A DNA stretch of 64,000 nt, taken from positions 62,001-126,000 of the forward strand of contig NZ_PNRF01000007.1 in NCBI RefSeq assembly GCF_002879615.1, in the 5' to 3' direction. A program made the position numbers and the translations under genes. The stretch comes from Billgrantia endophytica. Lineage in GTDB: Bacteria; Pseudomonadota; Gammaproteobacteria; Pseudomonadales; Halomonadaceae. Within the stretch, counting starts at the first letter, position 1. The number at the start of each line of letters is the position of its first letter. Shown here piece after piece: positions 43,149 to 51,914 of this stretch. Under the pieces are notes generated by a model, which was not told the DNA's origin, made no database searches, and was given only the letters and a program-made list of their open reading frames with translations.

Positions 43149-45089
43149 TCAGTTGCCGATGATCTGACGGTATATCCCCGGCAAGGCCTGGGCCAGGTGC
43201 TCGGGTCGGTTGACGATGGCGTAGCTGCCGCGGTCGAACAGGCGCGAGACATACTGGTGGGCCTCGCTGTCGACGGTCACCCCGAAGACCCGCACCTCCT
43301 GCCGGCGCGCCTCGAGCACCGCCTTGCGGGTATCCTCGATGCCGTAGCGCCCCTCGTAGTAGTCGGTGTCGTTGGGCTTGCCGTCGGTGATCACCAGCAG
43401 CAGTCGGTGCCGGTTGGGTCGCTTGGCCAGCTCTTGTGTCACGTGGCGGATCGCTGGCCCCATGCGGGTGTAGTGCCCCGGCTTGAGCGCCGAGATGCGC
43501 CGTGCCACCCGCTCGCTCATGCTCTCCTCGAAGGTCTTCAGGGTATTGACCCAGACCTTCTGGCGGCGATGCGAGGTGAAGCAGTGGATGGCATAGTCGT
43601 CGCCGCAGCCGGCCAGGCCGTGGCCCAGCACCAGCAGCGCCTCCTTCTCCACGTCGAGCACCCGGCGGTCCTCCAGCCAGGCGTCGGTGGAGAGCGAGAC
43701 GTCGACCAGGATCGAAACCGCCAGGTCGCGGGCCTGCTGCCGGGTGGCCTGGTAGAGGCGGTCGCTGGACTCGCCGGTGGCGGCCAGGTCGCAGCGCGAG
43801 CGGATCACCGCATCCATGTCCAGTTCGCTGCCGTCGAGCTGGCCACGCAGCGTCTCGCGCCGTGGGCGCAGCGCTTCGAATTCGCGGCGCACCCGGCGGA
43901 TGCGCCGGTGGGTGGCGGCATCGGGCTCCCACTGCTCGCCCTCCTCGCTCGCAAGCTCGGTATGCACCAGGCAGTGGTCGGGCAGGTAGACCTGCTTGCG
44001 GTAGTTCCACTCCACATAGGGGTGCTTGCCGCGCAGCCGTTCACCCATCACTTCGTCCGGCGGCAGGTCGAGGTCGATCTTGATGCGAGTCGCCGCACGC
44101 TGCTTGTGCGGACTCAGGATGATCTCCTCCATCTGCTCTGCGGCACGCTTGGCTTCTTCGTCCTCGTTGTCCTCGACCAGGCGATTGAGGTTGACCATCT
44201 CGGTCCAGGAGAGCATTTTCTCGAAACGGTTGGCGATCAGCGGATCGTCGCGCTCGGTCTGGTCCTGGGTCTTGCGCTCGGCCTTGCGTTTGCCGTCGCT
44301 CACCGTCTGTGGGCTGTTGATGGTGCCCTCCTCCCGGGGATCGCTGTCATCCTCGGCGCGGCCGGCTCCCGTACCTAGCTCCACCACCTGCCCCCACAGC
44401 GGAACCGGCAACGGCGGGCGATAACCGCGAGGAGCACGGAATTCCGCCAGCGACGCCTCGCCGTCACATACCGCCCGGTGCATGGCGGCAGCCCAGCCCT
44501 CGAGGACCAGCTCTTCTCCCAGCAGCACGCGCAGAGTCTCTTCCAGCGCCTTCTCCATGGGTGGCAGCCGCTGTCTCGACGGGCGAACGATCAGCAATGC
44601 CAGGCTCAGACGGCGGTAGCGTTCGGCAAGCCCCGGGAAGCGAACGAGCGCCGTATCGCGGGCGCGCACCGCTTCCCGCAGTCGGGAGAGGTCGTCACGC
44701 AACGGATCTCGCTGGGCGACCGGGCGCCGTGCCACGGCGAGGTAGGCCACCAGCCAGAAGTAGAGATCCCGGTTGAGGCCCGCATCGGGAAAGACGTCCA
44801 GCGTGGGCGGCAGGAGCAGGTTCTCTTCGTCGCGGCGCGCCTGATCGATGGCCTCGTCGTCGAAGCCCAGGCGTTGACGCAGCGACAGGCGGTGCTGCGA
44901 ACTGCGCGCGACGATGGCGGCGACCTCGACGCCGGCCTCGCCACCGCTGGCACGGAAGAACACGCCGAGCACGTGGCGCAACGCTTCCAGGTTCACGGCC
45001 GCTTCGGGATAGCGCTGGTAGCTTGCCGCACTGGACGCCCAGCGGTGCCAGTGGCGACCGACGAACTCCTCGAGTTCGAGAAAGTGCAT
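43149..45089 (-). CDS. norD: Nitric oxide reductase activation protein NorD
   Basis: A 646-residue cytoplasmic protein that works with the AAA ATPase NorQ to activate NorCB, probably by helping insert the non-heme iron. The C-terminal von Willebrand A domain has the MIDAS motif DVSLS (in SILVDVSLSTDAWL) and later TDGKPNDTDYY. A long charged linker (about residues 250-310) separates it from the N-terminal helical part. ATG 45089 follows AGGAG. It is separated from norQ by the structured repeat copy B. Confidence 0.95.
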   Translation of the reverse strand: MHFLELEEFVGRHWHRWASSAASYQRYPEAAVNLEALRHVLGVFFRASGGEAGVEVAAIVARSSQHRLSLRQRLGFDDEAIDQARRDEENLLLPPTLDVFPDAGLNRDLYFWLVAYLAVARRPVAQRDPLRDDLSRLREAVRARDTALVRFPGLAERYRRLSLALLIVRPSRQRLPPMEKALEETLRVLLGEELVLEGWAAAMHRAVCDGEASLAEFRAPRGYRPPLPVPLWGQVVELGTGAGRAEDDSDPREEGTINSPQTVSDGKRKAERKTQDQTERDDPLIANRFEKMLSWTEMVNLNRLVEDNEDEEAKRAAEQMEEIILSPHKQRAATRIKIDLDLPPDEVMGERLRGKHPYVEWNYRKQVYLPDHCLVHTELASEEGEQWEPDAATHRRIRRVRREFEALRPRRETLRGQLDGSELDMDAVIRSRCDLAATGESSDRLYQATRQQARDLAVSILVDVSLSTDAWLEDRRVLDVEKEALLVLGHGLAGCGDDYAIHCFTSHRRQKVWVNTLKTFEESMSERVARRISALKPGHYTRMGPAIRHVTQELAKRPNRHRLLLVITDGKPNDTDYYEGRYGIEDTRKAVLEARRQEVRVFGVTVDSEAHQYVSRLFDRGSYAIVNRPEHLAQALPGIYRQIIGN

Positions 45090-45147
45090 AACCGATCTCC
45101 TGTTCGACAAGGCGCCAACCGGCACCATGGCTCGCGGCTGATTCGGC

Positions 45148-45232
45148 GGCAGGCCTGCGAGGAGGCGCTGTAAATACTTCCCTGTACGCTACCGACGCCA
45201 TCCCTGGCGTAGGACCTCCTCTTCGGCCTGCC
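45148..45232. repeat. Structured intergenic repeat, copy B
   Basis: The outer stem GGCAGGCC/GGCCTGCC encloses GGAGG/CCTCC (45161-45165 with 45215-45219) and two hairpins. Hairpin 1 is TAC-TTCCCT-GTA (45175-45186). Hairpin 2 is ACGCC-ATCCCT-GGCGT (45195-45210). The linker GGAGGCGCTGT and the loops are shared with copy A at 16641-16734 while the stems differ in a compensating way. It lies between norQ and norD. Confidence 0.75.
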
Positions 45233-45258
45233 CCCTACGCCCCTCGCTGTGGAATGTT

Positions 45259-46080
45259 TCAGCCGAAGGTTGCCCTGATCGACTCCATCAACCCTTCCTG
45301 TACGTCCAGGTCATCCGAGAGCGGCTCGACCAGGGTGGCGCGGGTGGCCTCGAGAATCGGCATGCCGGCATTGATCAGGGTGGCGCAGTAGACCAGCAGG
45401 CGGGTGGAAACGCCCTCCTCCAGATCCTGGCCCTTGAGCGCGCGCAGCCGCGCGGCCAGATTGACCAGGGCGGCACACCGCTCATGCGATAGGCCACTTT
45501 CACGGGCCACGATGTCGCACTCCACCCGGGGGGGCGGGAAGTCGAAGGACATCGCCACGAAGCGCTGCCGGGTACTCGGCTTGAGCGACTTGAGTATGTG
45601 CTGGTAGCCGGGGTTGTAGGAGACCACCAGCATGAAATCCTTGGGCGCCTCGAGCAGTTCGCCGGTACGTTCCAGCGGCAACATGCGGCGATCATCCGTC
45701 AAGGGGTGGAGCACCACGGTGACGTCCTTGCGCGCCTCGACCACCTCGTCGAGGTAGCAGATGCCGCCTTCGCGCACGGCGCGGGTCAGCGGACCGTCGA
45801 CCCAGCGGGTCTCGCCGCCCTGCAGCAGGTAGCGTCCGGTGAGGTCGGCGGCGGTGAGGTCATCGTGACACGACACGGTGAACAGCGGACGGCCCATCCT
45901 TGCCGCCATGTGGCTGACGAAGCGCGTCTTGCCACAACCGGTCGGTCCCTTGAGCAGCAGCGGTAGCCGCTGTCGATACGCCTGCTCGAAAAGCGCGCAT
46001 TCGTTGCCGACCGGCTCATAGTAGGGCAGATCCTGATCGAGGTGAGGAGCAGTCGCAGTGGCGGTAGCGATGTGGGACAT
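45259..46080 (-). CDS. norQ: MoxR-type AAA ATPase NorQ
   Basis: A 273-residue cytoplasmic ATPase that acts with NorD on nitric oxide reductase. Walker A is GPTGCGKT, Walker B CYLDEV, and sensor 1 lies in LVVSYNPGYQ. The DDLTAADLTGRYLLQGGETRWVDGPL segment is diagnostic of the NorQ/CbbQ group. Ribosome site TGGAG. It follows norB after 58 bases containing a strong hairpin. Confidence 0.96.
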   Translation of the reverse strand: MSHIATATATAPHLDQDLPYYEPVGNECALFEQAYRQRLPLLLKGPTGCGKTRFVSHMAARMGRPLFTVSCHDDLTAADLTGRYLLQGGETRWVDGPLTRAVREGGICYLDEVVEARKDVTVVLHPLTDDRRMLPLERTGELLEAPKDFMLVVSYNPGYQHILKSLKPSTRQRFVAMSFDFPPPRVECDIVARESGLSHERCAALVNLAARLRALKGQDLEEGVSTRLLVYCATLINAGMPILEATRATLVEPLSDDLDVQEGLMESIRATFG

Positions 46081-46101
46081 GGCGTTACTCCAGGAAAAGG
46101 T

Positions 46102-46132
46102 CTCGGCGGAGCGCGAAGCGCGCCCCGCCGAG
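46102..46132 (-). other. Intercistronic hairpin norB-norQ
   Basis: CTCGGCGG pairs with CCGCCGAG, with an inner GCGC-GAA-GCGC stem. On the minus strand it is followed by CCTTTTCC, so it could partly terminate transcription or stabilise the norCB mRNA end, giving less NorQD than NorCB. Confidence 0.6.
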
Positions 46133-46138
46133 GGTCTG

Positions 46139-47485
46139 TCACTCGGTGGCAGTCAGCGGCTTGCTGGTGGCGGGCACCTGCTCCCGCGCCGGCCCGAAGA
46201 CCGAGTAGATGAACATCAGGGCGGCAATGCCCACGAAGATGCCGGTACTGAAGCGCATCACATAGAACAGGTCGAGCTGTGCCTGGATCTGCATGAAATT
46301 CATGCCCAGGACCCGTTGCAGATGAGTCTGGACCACGCCTGCGAAGGTCAGGGTGAAGGTCATGAACCACATGGCCGAGGTCATGATCCAGAACGCCCAC
46401 ATGTTCAGCACCTGGTTGTAGGGCTGCACCCGACGCAATTGCGGCATGGCGTAAGTGATGACACCCAGCACCAGCATCACGTAGGCGCCGTAGAAGGCCA
46501 GGTGGCCATGGGCGGCGGTGATCTGAGTGCCGTGGGTGTAGTAGTTGATCCATGACAGGGTATGCATGAACCCCCATACGCCGGCGCCGAAGAAAGCCAC
46601 GGCGGCAGAACCCAGGGTCCACAGCATGGCGGCCTTGTTCGGATGGTTGCGGCTGCCTTTCCAGAACATGTAGAAGGCAAACACCACCATGGCGAAGAAC
46701 GGAATCACCTCGAGCGTGGAAAAGATGCTGCCGATCGGCTGCCAATAGCCGGGGGTGCCGATCCAGTAGTAGTGGTGTCCGGTGCCAAGCAGGCCGGAGA
46801 ACAGCGCCAGGCCGACGATGACGTAGAGCCACTTCTCGATCACTTCGCGGTCCACACCGGTCATCTTGATCAGCAGGTAGCCGAGCAGGGAGGCCATGAT
46901 CAGCTCCCACACGCCTTCCACCCAGATGTGAACGATCCACCACCACCACAGCTTGTCCAGCGCCAGATTGTCCGGGTTGTAGAAGGCGAAGAGCCAGAAC
47001 ACCGCGGCCAGCCACAGGCCCAGCATCAAGACCATGTTGATGGCGGTCTTGCGCCCCTTCAGCATGGTCAGGCTGGTGTTGAACAGGAACAGCAGGAAGG
47101 AGATCGTTATGACCACCTTCGCCCACAGGGGCTGCTCGAGATAATGGCGGCCTTCATGGATGCCGAACTGGTAGCTGATCAGTGCACCGGCACCGGCGAT
47201 GGCGAACAGCCCCAACTGGAAGTAGGCCAGGTTGGGGCTGTAGATCTCGTTTTCGGCCTCTTCCGGCATCAGATAGTAGGTACAGCCCATGAAGCCGATC
47301 AGCAACCAGACGATCAGCAGGTTGGTATGACTGGTACGGGTGATGTTGAACGGCATTGCCTCGGACATGAAGTGCGGCCACACATAAGCCGCTGCCGCCA
47401 GCAGTCCGAAAACGATCTGTAGCGCGAATAGCGCCATGGCCACCATGAAGAAGGGTAAGGCCACCTTCTGCGTTTCGTATTTCAT
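46139..47485 (-). CDS. norB: Nitric oxide reductase catalytic subunit NorB
   Basis: Twelve-helix heme-copper-oxidase homologue that reduces NO to N2O at a heme b3 / non-heme iron site. The 448 residues include the ligands: His in SHTNLLIVW, VHIWVEGVWE (His and the metal-near Glu), GTGHHYYW (two His), and ITAAHGHLAFYGAY. The short form without a quinol-binding N-terminal extension is the cytochrome-c-dependent cNOR, consistent with norC upstream. ATG 47485 follows AGGAG. Confidence 0.98.
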   Translation of the reverse strand: MKYETQKVALPFFMVAMALFALQIVFGLLAAAAYVWPHFMSEAMPFNITRTSHTNLLIVWLLIGFMGCTYYLMPEEAENEIYSPNLAYFQLGLFAIAGAGALISYQFGIHEGRHYLEQPLWAKVVITISFLLFLFNTSLTMLKGRKTAINMVLMLGLWLAAVFWLFAFYNPDNLALDKLWWWWIVHIWVEGVWELIMASLLGYLLIKMTGVDREVIEKWLYVIVGLALFSGLLGTGHHYYWIGTPGYWQPIGSIFSTLEVIPFFAMVVFAFYMFWKGSRNHPNKAAMLWTLGSAAVAFFGAGVWGFMHTLSWINYYTHGTQITAAHGHLAFYGAYVMLVLGVITYAMPQLRRVQPYNQVLNMWAFWIMTSAMWFMTFTLTFAGVVQTHLQRVLGMNFMQIQAQLDLFYVMRFSTGIFVGIAALMFIYSVFGPAREQVPATSKPLTATE

Positions 47486-47517
47486 CGGTTCGACTCTCCT
47501 TGGTTCTGGAATCCGGA

Positions 47518-47964
47518 TCAGCCGGCCGGATGCGGCGGCCAGCCCTGTGTATCGATGGAATCGGTCCATTCGAAGAAGTCGATCAGGGCAGCCATCTCCT
47601 CGTCGTTGATATCGAAGGCGGGCATCTGGCGGCGGCCAGGTGCGCCGGTGGGCTGGGCATTCATCCAGGCCTCTAGGGCCATACGCGCACCGTCGGGGTT
47701 GTCGTGTCCGCCGTAGCGGGTCCAGACGTTACCGACCTCGGGCGCGAAATAGGAACCTTCGCCGAGAATGGTGTGGCAGTTGATGCAGTTGTTCTCTTCC
47801 CAGACGTGCTTGCCCAGCCTGACGGAGTCAGTCAGGGGCTGGGTCGAGGTATTGACGATGTAGAAATGACTGTGAGCCGTCAGCGCGGCAAACAGCAGGA
47901 AGAAGAATAGCGAACCGCCGTAGAATATATTACGAGCCGCCGCCTTGGTGAGGCCTTCGGTCAT
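47518..47964 (-). CDS. norC: Nitric oxide reductase cytochrome c subunit NorC
   Basis: Membrane-anchored monoheme cytochrome c passing electrons to NorB. It has an N-terminal helix (IFYGGSLFFFLLFAALTAHS) and the heme site CINCH, with the axial Met probably in QMPAF. Length is 148 with the start at ATG 47964, which has AAGGGGG before it; an ATG 7 codons further up has no ribosome site. The promoter carries an NsrR-like dyad and a Dnr-like box. Confidence 0.97.
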   Translation of the reverse strand: MTEGLTKAAARNIFYGGSLFFFLLFAALTAHSHFYIVNTSTQPLTDSVRLGKHVWEENNCINCHTILGEGSYFAPEVGNVWTRYGGHDNPDGARMALEAWMNAQPTGAPGRRQMPAFDINDEEMAALIDFFEWTDSIDTQGWPPHPAG

Positions 47965-48034
47965 GGGCCTTTCCCCCTTGCTCATGTGGCATTGTCAGGA
48001 CTTGCGACCGTGATCGACCAGTCCCACTCCTTAT

Positions 48035-48057
48035 AACATGCATTTTCAATGCATGTT
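48035..48057. promoter_or_regulatory. NsrR-like operator at norC
   Basis: AACATGCATT and AATGCATGTT form a perfect ten-base dyad separated by three bases. The layout is very close to the NsrR consensus of enterobacteria (AAGATGCATTT and its complement). It overlaps the predicted norC transcription start, a repressor position. Confidence 0.8.
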
Positions 48058-48087
48058 TAGGGTAGCAGGGGCCGGCGGGGGGAGGCA

Positions 48088-48101
48088 TTGACCTTCGTCA
48101 A
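48088..48101 (-). promoter_or_regulatory. Dnr/Fnr-type box at norC
   Basis: TTGAC-CTTC-GTCAA is a perfect dyad of the Dnr/Nnr/Fnr family. Its centre lies about 48 bases upstream of the NsrR-like dyad centre, compatible with activation from near -41.5. Confidence 0.8.
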
Positions 48102-48205
48102 ATCGTGGGTAAAGAACCGCAGGAGTCGAAGTAGTGCGGGACGTAACGGGATTGCGGCCTAGTGTCGCATGGCAGGCGGCAGGGCCCGCCATGTGTCGAA
48201 TCATG

Positions 48206-48523
48206 TCAGGACTCTGTCATGTCCTCGATCCAGGTCAGTGCCGCCACGCCAGAGGGGAGCCCCAGGGTGGGAATAGCCAGCATGGCCACCTGCTTGAGCG
48301 CCTCGGGCTCGATGCCTTCCTCGATGCCACGACGCATATGGGAATGAACGGCGCCTTCGGAGCCGGCCCCGACAGCCAATGCCAGCTTGACCAGGCGACG
48401 GGTACGGGCGTCCAGCGGCCCGGCTTCGGCGCAGGCCTGTCCAAGGGAAGCAAAGGCATCCCAGACCTCGGGATACTGCTTGGCCACCTTGCCGGCGCCG
48501 GAGGGTAGATCCTGTTGGGTCAT
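48206..48523 (-). CDS. Carboxymuconolactone decarboxylase-family (AhpD-like) protein
   Basis: A 105-residue helical protein: LDARTRRLVKLALAVGAGSEGAVHSHMRRGIEEGIEPEALKQVAMLAIPTLG is the CMD core. The CxxC pair of true AhpD peroxidase reductases is absent (Gly/Ser instead), so redox activity of that kind is unlikely. AAGGAG precedes the start. It lies upstream of norC in the same orientation but before the norC promoter, probably in an nnrS-sirB2-CMD transcript. Its substrate is unknown. Confidence 0.88.
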   Translation of the reverse strand: MTQQDLPSGAGKVAKQYPEVWDAFASLGQACAEAGPLDARTRRLVKLALAVGAGSEGAVHSHMRRGIEEGIEPEALKQVAMLAIPTLGLPSGVAALTWIEDMTES

Positions 48524-48632
48524 GCGGTTCTCCTTGGTTCGGCATGAAGCAGAGATGCGACGTGAATCAATGTGATCTCAGTATAGATGTCGTGTCATCA
48601 GACGAAAGCCAGCGGGGACTCGGTCGCTTTCC

Positions 48633-49028
48633 TCAGCGAGACGCCAGCCAGGAGAGTGGATCGTTATGCACCGCTGCTCCTACCATGTAGAGAAACGCGA
48701 CCACCGCGGCCAGGGCCGCCATGACGCGTATCTGCGGCGTCCGACCCCGCTTGATCGCAACCGTACCCAGGCCGATATAAGTCAGCAGGGCGAGAATCTT
48801 GGCGGCCAGCCACGGATGCTGATGCGGCCACATCGACAACATCACCATCAGCAGGATGCCAAACGTGAGCAGCAGGGTATCAATGATGTGCGGTACGACC
48901 TTGACCCAGGGCCGCCCCAGGATCGGCGCCTCGCGCGCCGACCACCAGGCTCTCAGGATGAAGAAGGCGAGACTCAGCCCCGCCGTGGTCATGTGCAGGT
49001 GTTTGACCAGAAAGTAGTATTCGATCAT
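48633..49028 (-). CDS. SirB2-family membrane protein
   Basis: A 131-residue inner-membrane protein with four helices, recognisable from MIEYYFLVKHLHMTTAGLSL, RPWVKVVPHIIDTLLLTFGI and LLTYIGLGTVAIKRG. His residues at the ends of helices are conserved in this family, which often neighbours nor/nnrS or heme-copper genes, hinting at heme handling; the function is not established. ATG 49028 follows GGGAG; an in-frame ATG six codons earlier lacks a site. Confidence 0.88.
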   Translation of the reverse strand: MIEYYFLVKHLHMTTAGLSLAFFILRAWWSAREAPILGRPWVKVVPHIIDTLLLTFGILLMVMLSMWPHQHPWLAAKILALLTYIGLGTVAIKRGRTPQIRVMAALAAVVAFLYMVGAAVHNDPLSWLASR

Positions 49029-49076
49029 GGCCGTCTCCCGGGGCACTGGTTGAAACGTCGACGAGCGCAGGCAGCT

Positions 49077-50282
49077 TCAGCCGTCCTTGCCATCCACCCG
49101 GGTACTCAGAAGCGGCAGGGTGTAGTGAAGCAGGAAGATCAGGTAGGCAATGCACCAGAACAGAATGCTCAGGTTGTAGGTCCAGTGAGTGATCTGGGGG
49201 AACAGCGCCAGGATCGGTGAGCGCAGCAGCGCGCCGGCAAACATCAGTCCGAGACCCACGCCAATTCCCGGCAGGGTACGAATCGCACGGCCGGTATGCC
49301 CCAATGAGACCCGGGACATCATGGCCAGCATCATGGCGGCGATGCCGCCTATGGCCAGGGCATGCAGCGCCAGCTCGACACGGAAGGCACCCATCAGCGC
49401 CATTGCCCACATCACCAGCCCCAGCGAGATGAAGCCATAGCTCAGGTGCAGCCCCCACAGCAGCGGCTCATGCAGGGTGCGATACCCCTCCCAGCGCCCC
49501 AGGCGAAGGAGGTTGGCCACGGCGGCTACCAGCATGGCCAGGGCCAGCAGGCCCGCCGCCACGGGCACGCCGAGCAATATCAGCAGCTGCAGAACGGCCA
49601 CCATCAGTATCGACCCCAGCGAGAGCGTCTCCAGCCACGCGATGGGCGCAGGCTTTGGGCGGCCCAGCTTGAGCGAGGTGAAGAAAGGAATGACCCGACC
49701 GCCGAGCAGCACCATCAGCACGGCGATCAGCAGCACACCCAGGTAGCCCCCTTCGCGGATCAGCGGCAGCTTGCCCTGGATGACGCCAAGGTGCATGGCC
49801 AGGTTGGCCAGGGCCAGCAGCAGCAGTACCGGCACGAACATCAGGTTGCGCCATAGCCTGGCGCGTACCACCAACTGTCCCATGGCCAGGGCCGCCAGCG
49901 GCAGGAACGCCACGTCGACCAGCGCCAGCAGCCAGGCCGGCAGGCCCATGGGGGAAGCAAGCAGCAGACGTGCCGCCAGCCAGACGCCTACCAGTCCCAG
50001 CAGCGGCGCTCCGCTTATGCTGCGCCGGCCGGTCCAGTTCTGTACCGCCGTCAACAGGAAGCCCACCACCACGGCGGCCCCGAAACCGAAGATCATTTCG
50101 TGCTGATGCCACCACATCAGGCCGCCATGGGGCCGCAGCAGGATGTCGCCGTGCCAGAAGGCGAACCACACCACCATGGCCAGCACGCTGAACAGCGAGG
50201 AGAGAAGGAAGAAGGGACGAAAGGCGAGACGCGCCACGGGCAGACGCGTCAGGCCGGATACAGGTGCAGAGGGTGAATTCAT
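49077..50282 (-). CDS. nnrS: NnrS family heme-copper membrane protein
   Basis: A 401-residue inner-membrane protein with about twelve helices. FRPFFLLSSLFSVLAMVVWF, LMWWHQHEMIFGFGAAVVVGFLLTAVQNWTG and the late LALHALAIGGIAAMMLAMMSRVSLGHTGR are the family hallmarks, with several conserved His. NnrS relieves nitrosative stress in Vibrio and is induced by NO. Only a weak ribosome site precedes the ATG. An NsrR-like sequence lies about 70 bases upstream. Confidence 0.94.
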   Translation of the reverse strand: MNSPSAPVSGLTRLPVARLAFRPFFLLSSLFSVLAMVVWFAFWHGDILLRPHGGLMWWHQHEMIFGFGAAVVVGFLLTAVQNWTGRRSISGAPLLGLVGVWLAARLLLASPMGLPAWLLALVDVAFLPLAALAMGQLVVRARLWRNLMFVPVLLLLALANLAMHLGVIQGKLPLIREGGYLGVLLIAVLMVLLGGRVIPFFTSLKLGRPKPAPIAWLETLSLGSILMVAVLQLLILLGVPVAAGLLALAMLVAAVANLLRLGRWEGYRTLHEPLLWGLHLSYGFISLGLVMWAMALMGAFRVELALHALAIGGIAAMMLAMMSRVSLGHTGRAIRTLPGIGVGLGLMFAGALLRSPILALFPQITHWTYNLSILFWCIAYLIFLLHYTLPLLSTRVDGKDG

Positions 50283-50352
50283 GATGGCATACCCGACTCA
50301 AACGCTTGGACACAGCTATTGTGAGCATTAGGGCAGGGCAGCACCATGACGG

Positions 50353-50365
50353 GTATCAAGAATGC
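50353..50365. promoter_or_regulatory. Imperfect NsrR-like site at nnrS
   Basis: On the minus strand GCATT-CTT-GATAC resembles the norC and norEF operators, but its two halves match each other at only three of five bases. Position (about 70 bases before the nnrS ATG) and neighbour support it; the match alone is weak. Confidence 0.4.
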
Positions 50366-50514
50366 TTCTTTTAGAGAACACGGCTCCTGAGTACATTAAA
50401 AAACTCACGACTACTGCCGAACATGGGCCGGCAAAGTCGTCTATAAGCGACAAGCTTTCCCAGTGCGGACAAGGTTCGGACTCTTTCAACAGGGCGTCGT
50501 GGCACAGTCAACCA

Positions 50515-51855
50515 TTAGTATTTTTCCAATAACAGCCTGGTCTCTTCCTCGAATGAGACGTTCTTCAGCGCGCCCCATTCGGCCTTTCTCACGGCTATGA
50601 AAGCGTGCGCGAGCGCCGGTCCCAGCGCCTCGAGCAATACGGCATTCTTTTCAAGGTGAACCAGGGCTTCACTGAGCGAACCGGGGAGCGGAGCGATCCC
50701 GGAAGCGTTCCTGACGTCATCGGACAGCGTGCCTGGATCCACGTCAACCGGCTCCCCGGGAACCAGCTGGTTAACCACACCATCCAGGCCTGCGGCAATA
50801 ACTGCGCCAAGCGCCAAATAAGGATTGGAAGATGCATCGACCGCTTTCAATTCCATATTGCTAGGTGCACCGCCGTCAGGCGATTTTGGTACACGCAACG
50901 CGGCTTCACGATTATCCATACCCCAGACACAGAACGCACCGCTCCAGAAATGGGGTTGGATACGTCGATAGGAGTTGATGCTGGGTGTAGTAATCGCCAT
51001 CAGGGCTGGCAAATGCTTCAATACGCCGGCCATGAAAGCCATGGCCTCGGCTGTCAGCCCATAGGGTTGCTGCGGATCCGTTGTGAAACTTTTTCCATCT
51101 CGCCAAAGGCTGAGATGAAGGTGGCAACCACTGCCAGCGGCATGTTCAAAAGGTTTCGGTAGAAACGAGGCTCGCAACCCATGACCCAATGCGACACCGC
51201 GCACGGTCTCACGAAAGATGATTTGCCTATCAGCCGCAGCCATGGCATCACAATAGCGGGTAGCCAACTCATGTTGTCCAGGGCCGGCTTCGGGGTGGTA
51301 TTGCTCGACGATGACTCCCTGCGCTTCCAGCGCATCAACCATATCATTGATGACAGCGCCACTCTGCCCCATGGCCAATGTAGAAGCGAACGGCGTTTCA
51401 TCGACTGGGGTGATACCATCGCCACCGGCTTCCAGAAGGAAAAACTCATTTTCGAAAGCAGCCACGATCTCTAGTCCATGCTCGGCGGCCCTGGCGATCT
51501 GCCTGCGCAGGAATTCCCGAGGACAGACCGGCCATGTCGCTCCTGCCGTGACCATGTCCCCCATGACCTGGGCCTGGCCTGGTGCATAGGGCAGGACATT
51601 CAACGTATTCCAGTCCGGCCGTAACCTGACTTCACCGACTGGGGTCAGACCACTGTCCGGGACCACGGCATCATACATGACAGGTAGAGCCATTTGCGCT
51701 TCGGCAATTCCAACACCATCGATATAACGACTATCCAGCTGTGAAACATTGAATGATTTAGCACGGATGATATTGGCATTATCGCACCACAACACACGCA
51801 CCCAACGTACATCGGCGGCACGCAGCATGGCCGCCACTTGTTCTTTTTCAGACAT
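50515..51855 (-). CDS. Glutamine-synthetase-family ligase (gamma-glutamylamide synthetase-like)
   Basis: A 446-residue GS-fold ATP-dependent ligase. Metal/glutamate motifs FENEFFLLEAG, HPEAGPGQHELA, GSGCHLHLS and WGMDNREAALRVP are present, so it should be active. The adenylylation-site region and length (GlnA about 470) do not match true glutamine synthetase. It looks like the PuuA/GlnT/IpuC type that glutamylates amines. ATG 51855 has AGAGGA before it. It is the last gene behind a TauT-type ABC transporter, so the amine substrate is probably imported. Which amine is unknown. Confidence 0.88.
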   Translation of the reverse strand: MSEKEQVAAMLRAADVRWVRVLWCDNANIIRAKSFNVSQLDSRYIDGVGIAEAQMALPVMYDAVVPDSGLTPVGEVRLRPDWNTLNVLPYAPGQAQVMGDMVTAGATWPVCPREFLRRQIARAAEHGLEIVAAFENEFFLLEAGGDGITPVDETPFASTLAMGQSGAVINDMVDALEAQGVIVEQYHPEAGPGQHELATRYCDAMAAADRQIIFRETVRGVALGHGLRASFLPKPFEHAAGSGCHLHLSLWRDGKSFTTDPQQPYGLTAEAMAFMAGVLKHLPALMAITTPSINSYRRIQPHFWSGAFCVWGMDNREAALRVPKSPDGGAPSNMELKAVDASSNPYLALGAVIAAGLDGVVNQLVPGEPVDVDPGTLSDDVRNASGIAPLPGSLSEALVHLEKNAVLLEALGPALAHAFIAVRKAEWGALKNVSFEEETRLLLEKY

Positions 51856-51914
51856 AAGACAATCCTCTTTCCGAGAGTTGCTTGGGATAAGATATTCGTC
51901 AAAAAAAACCTCAA

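Noticed and set aside
48168..48193. Hairpin CATGGCAGGC/GCCCGCCATG after the CMD gene as a terminator
   Set aside because: Ten-base stem with one mismatch but no T run on the minus strand, so termination is not supported.
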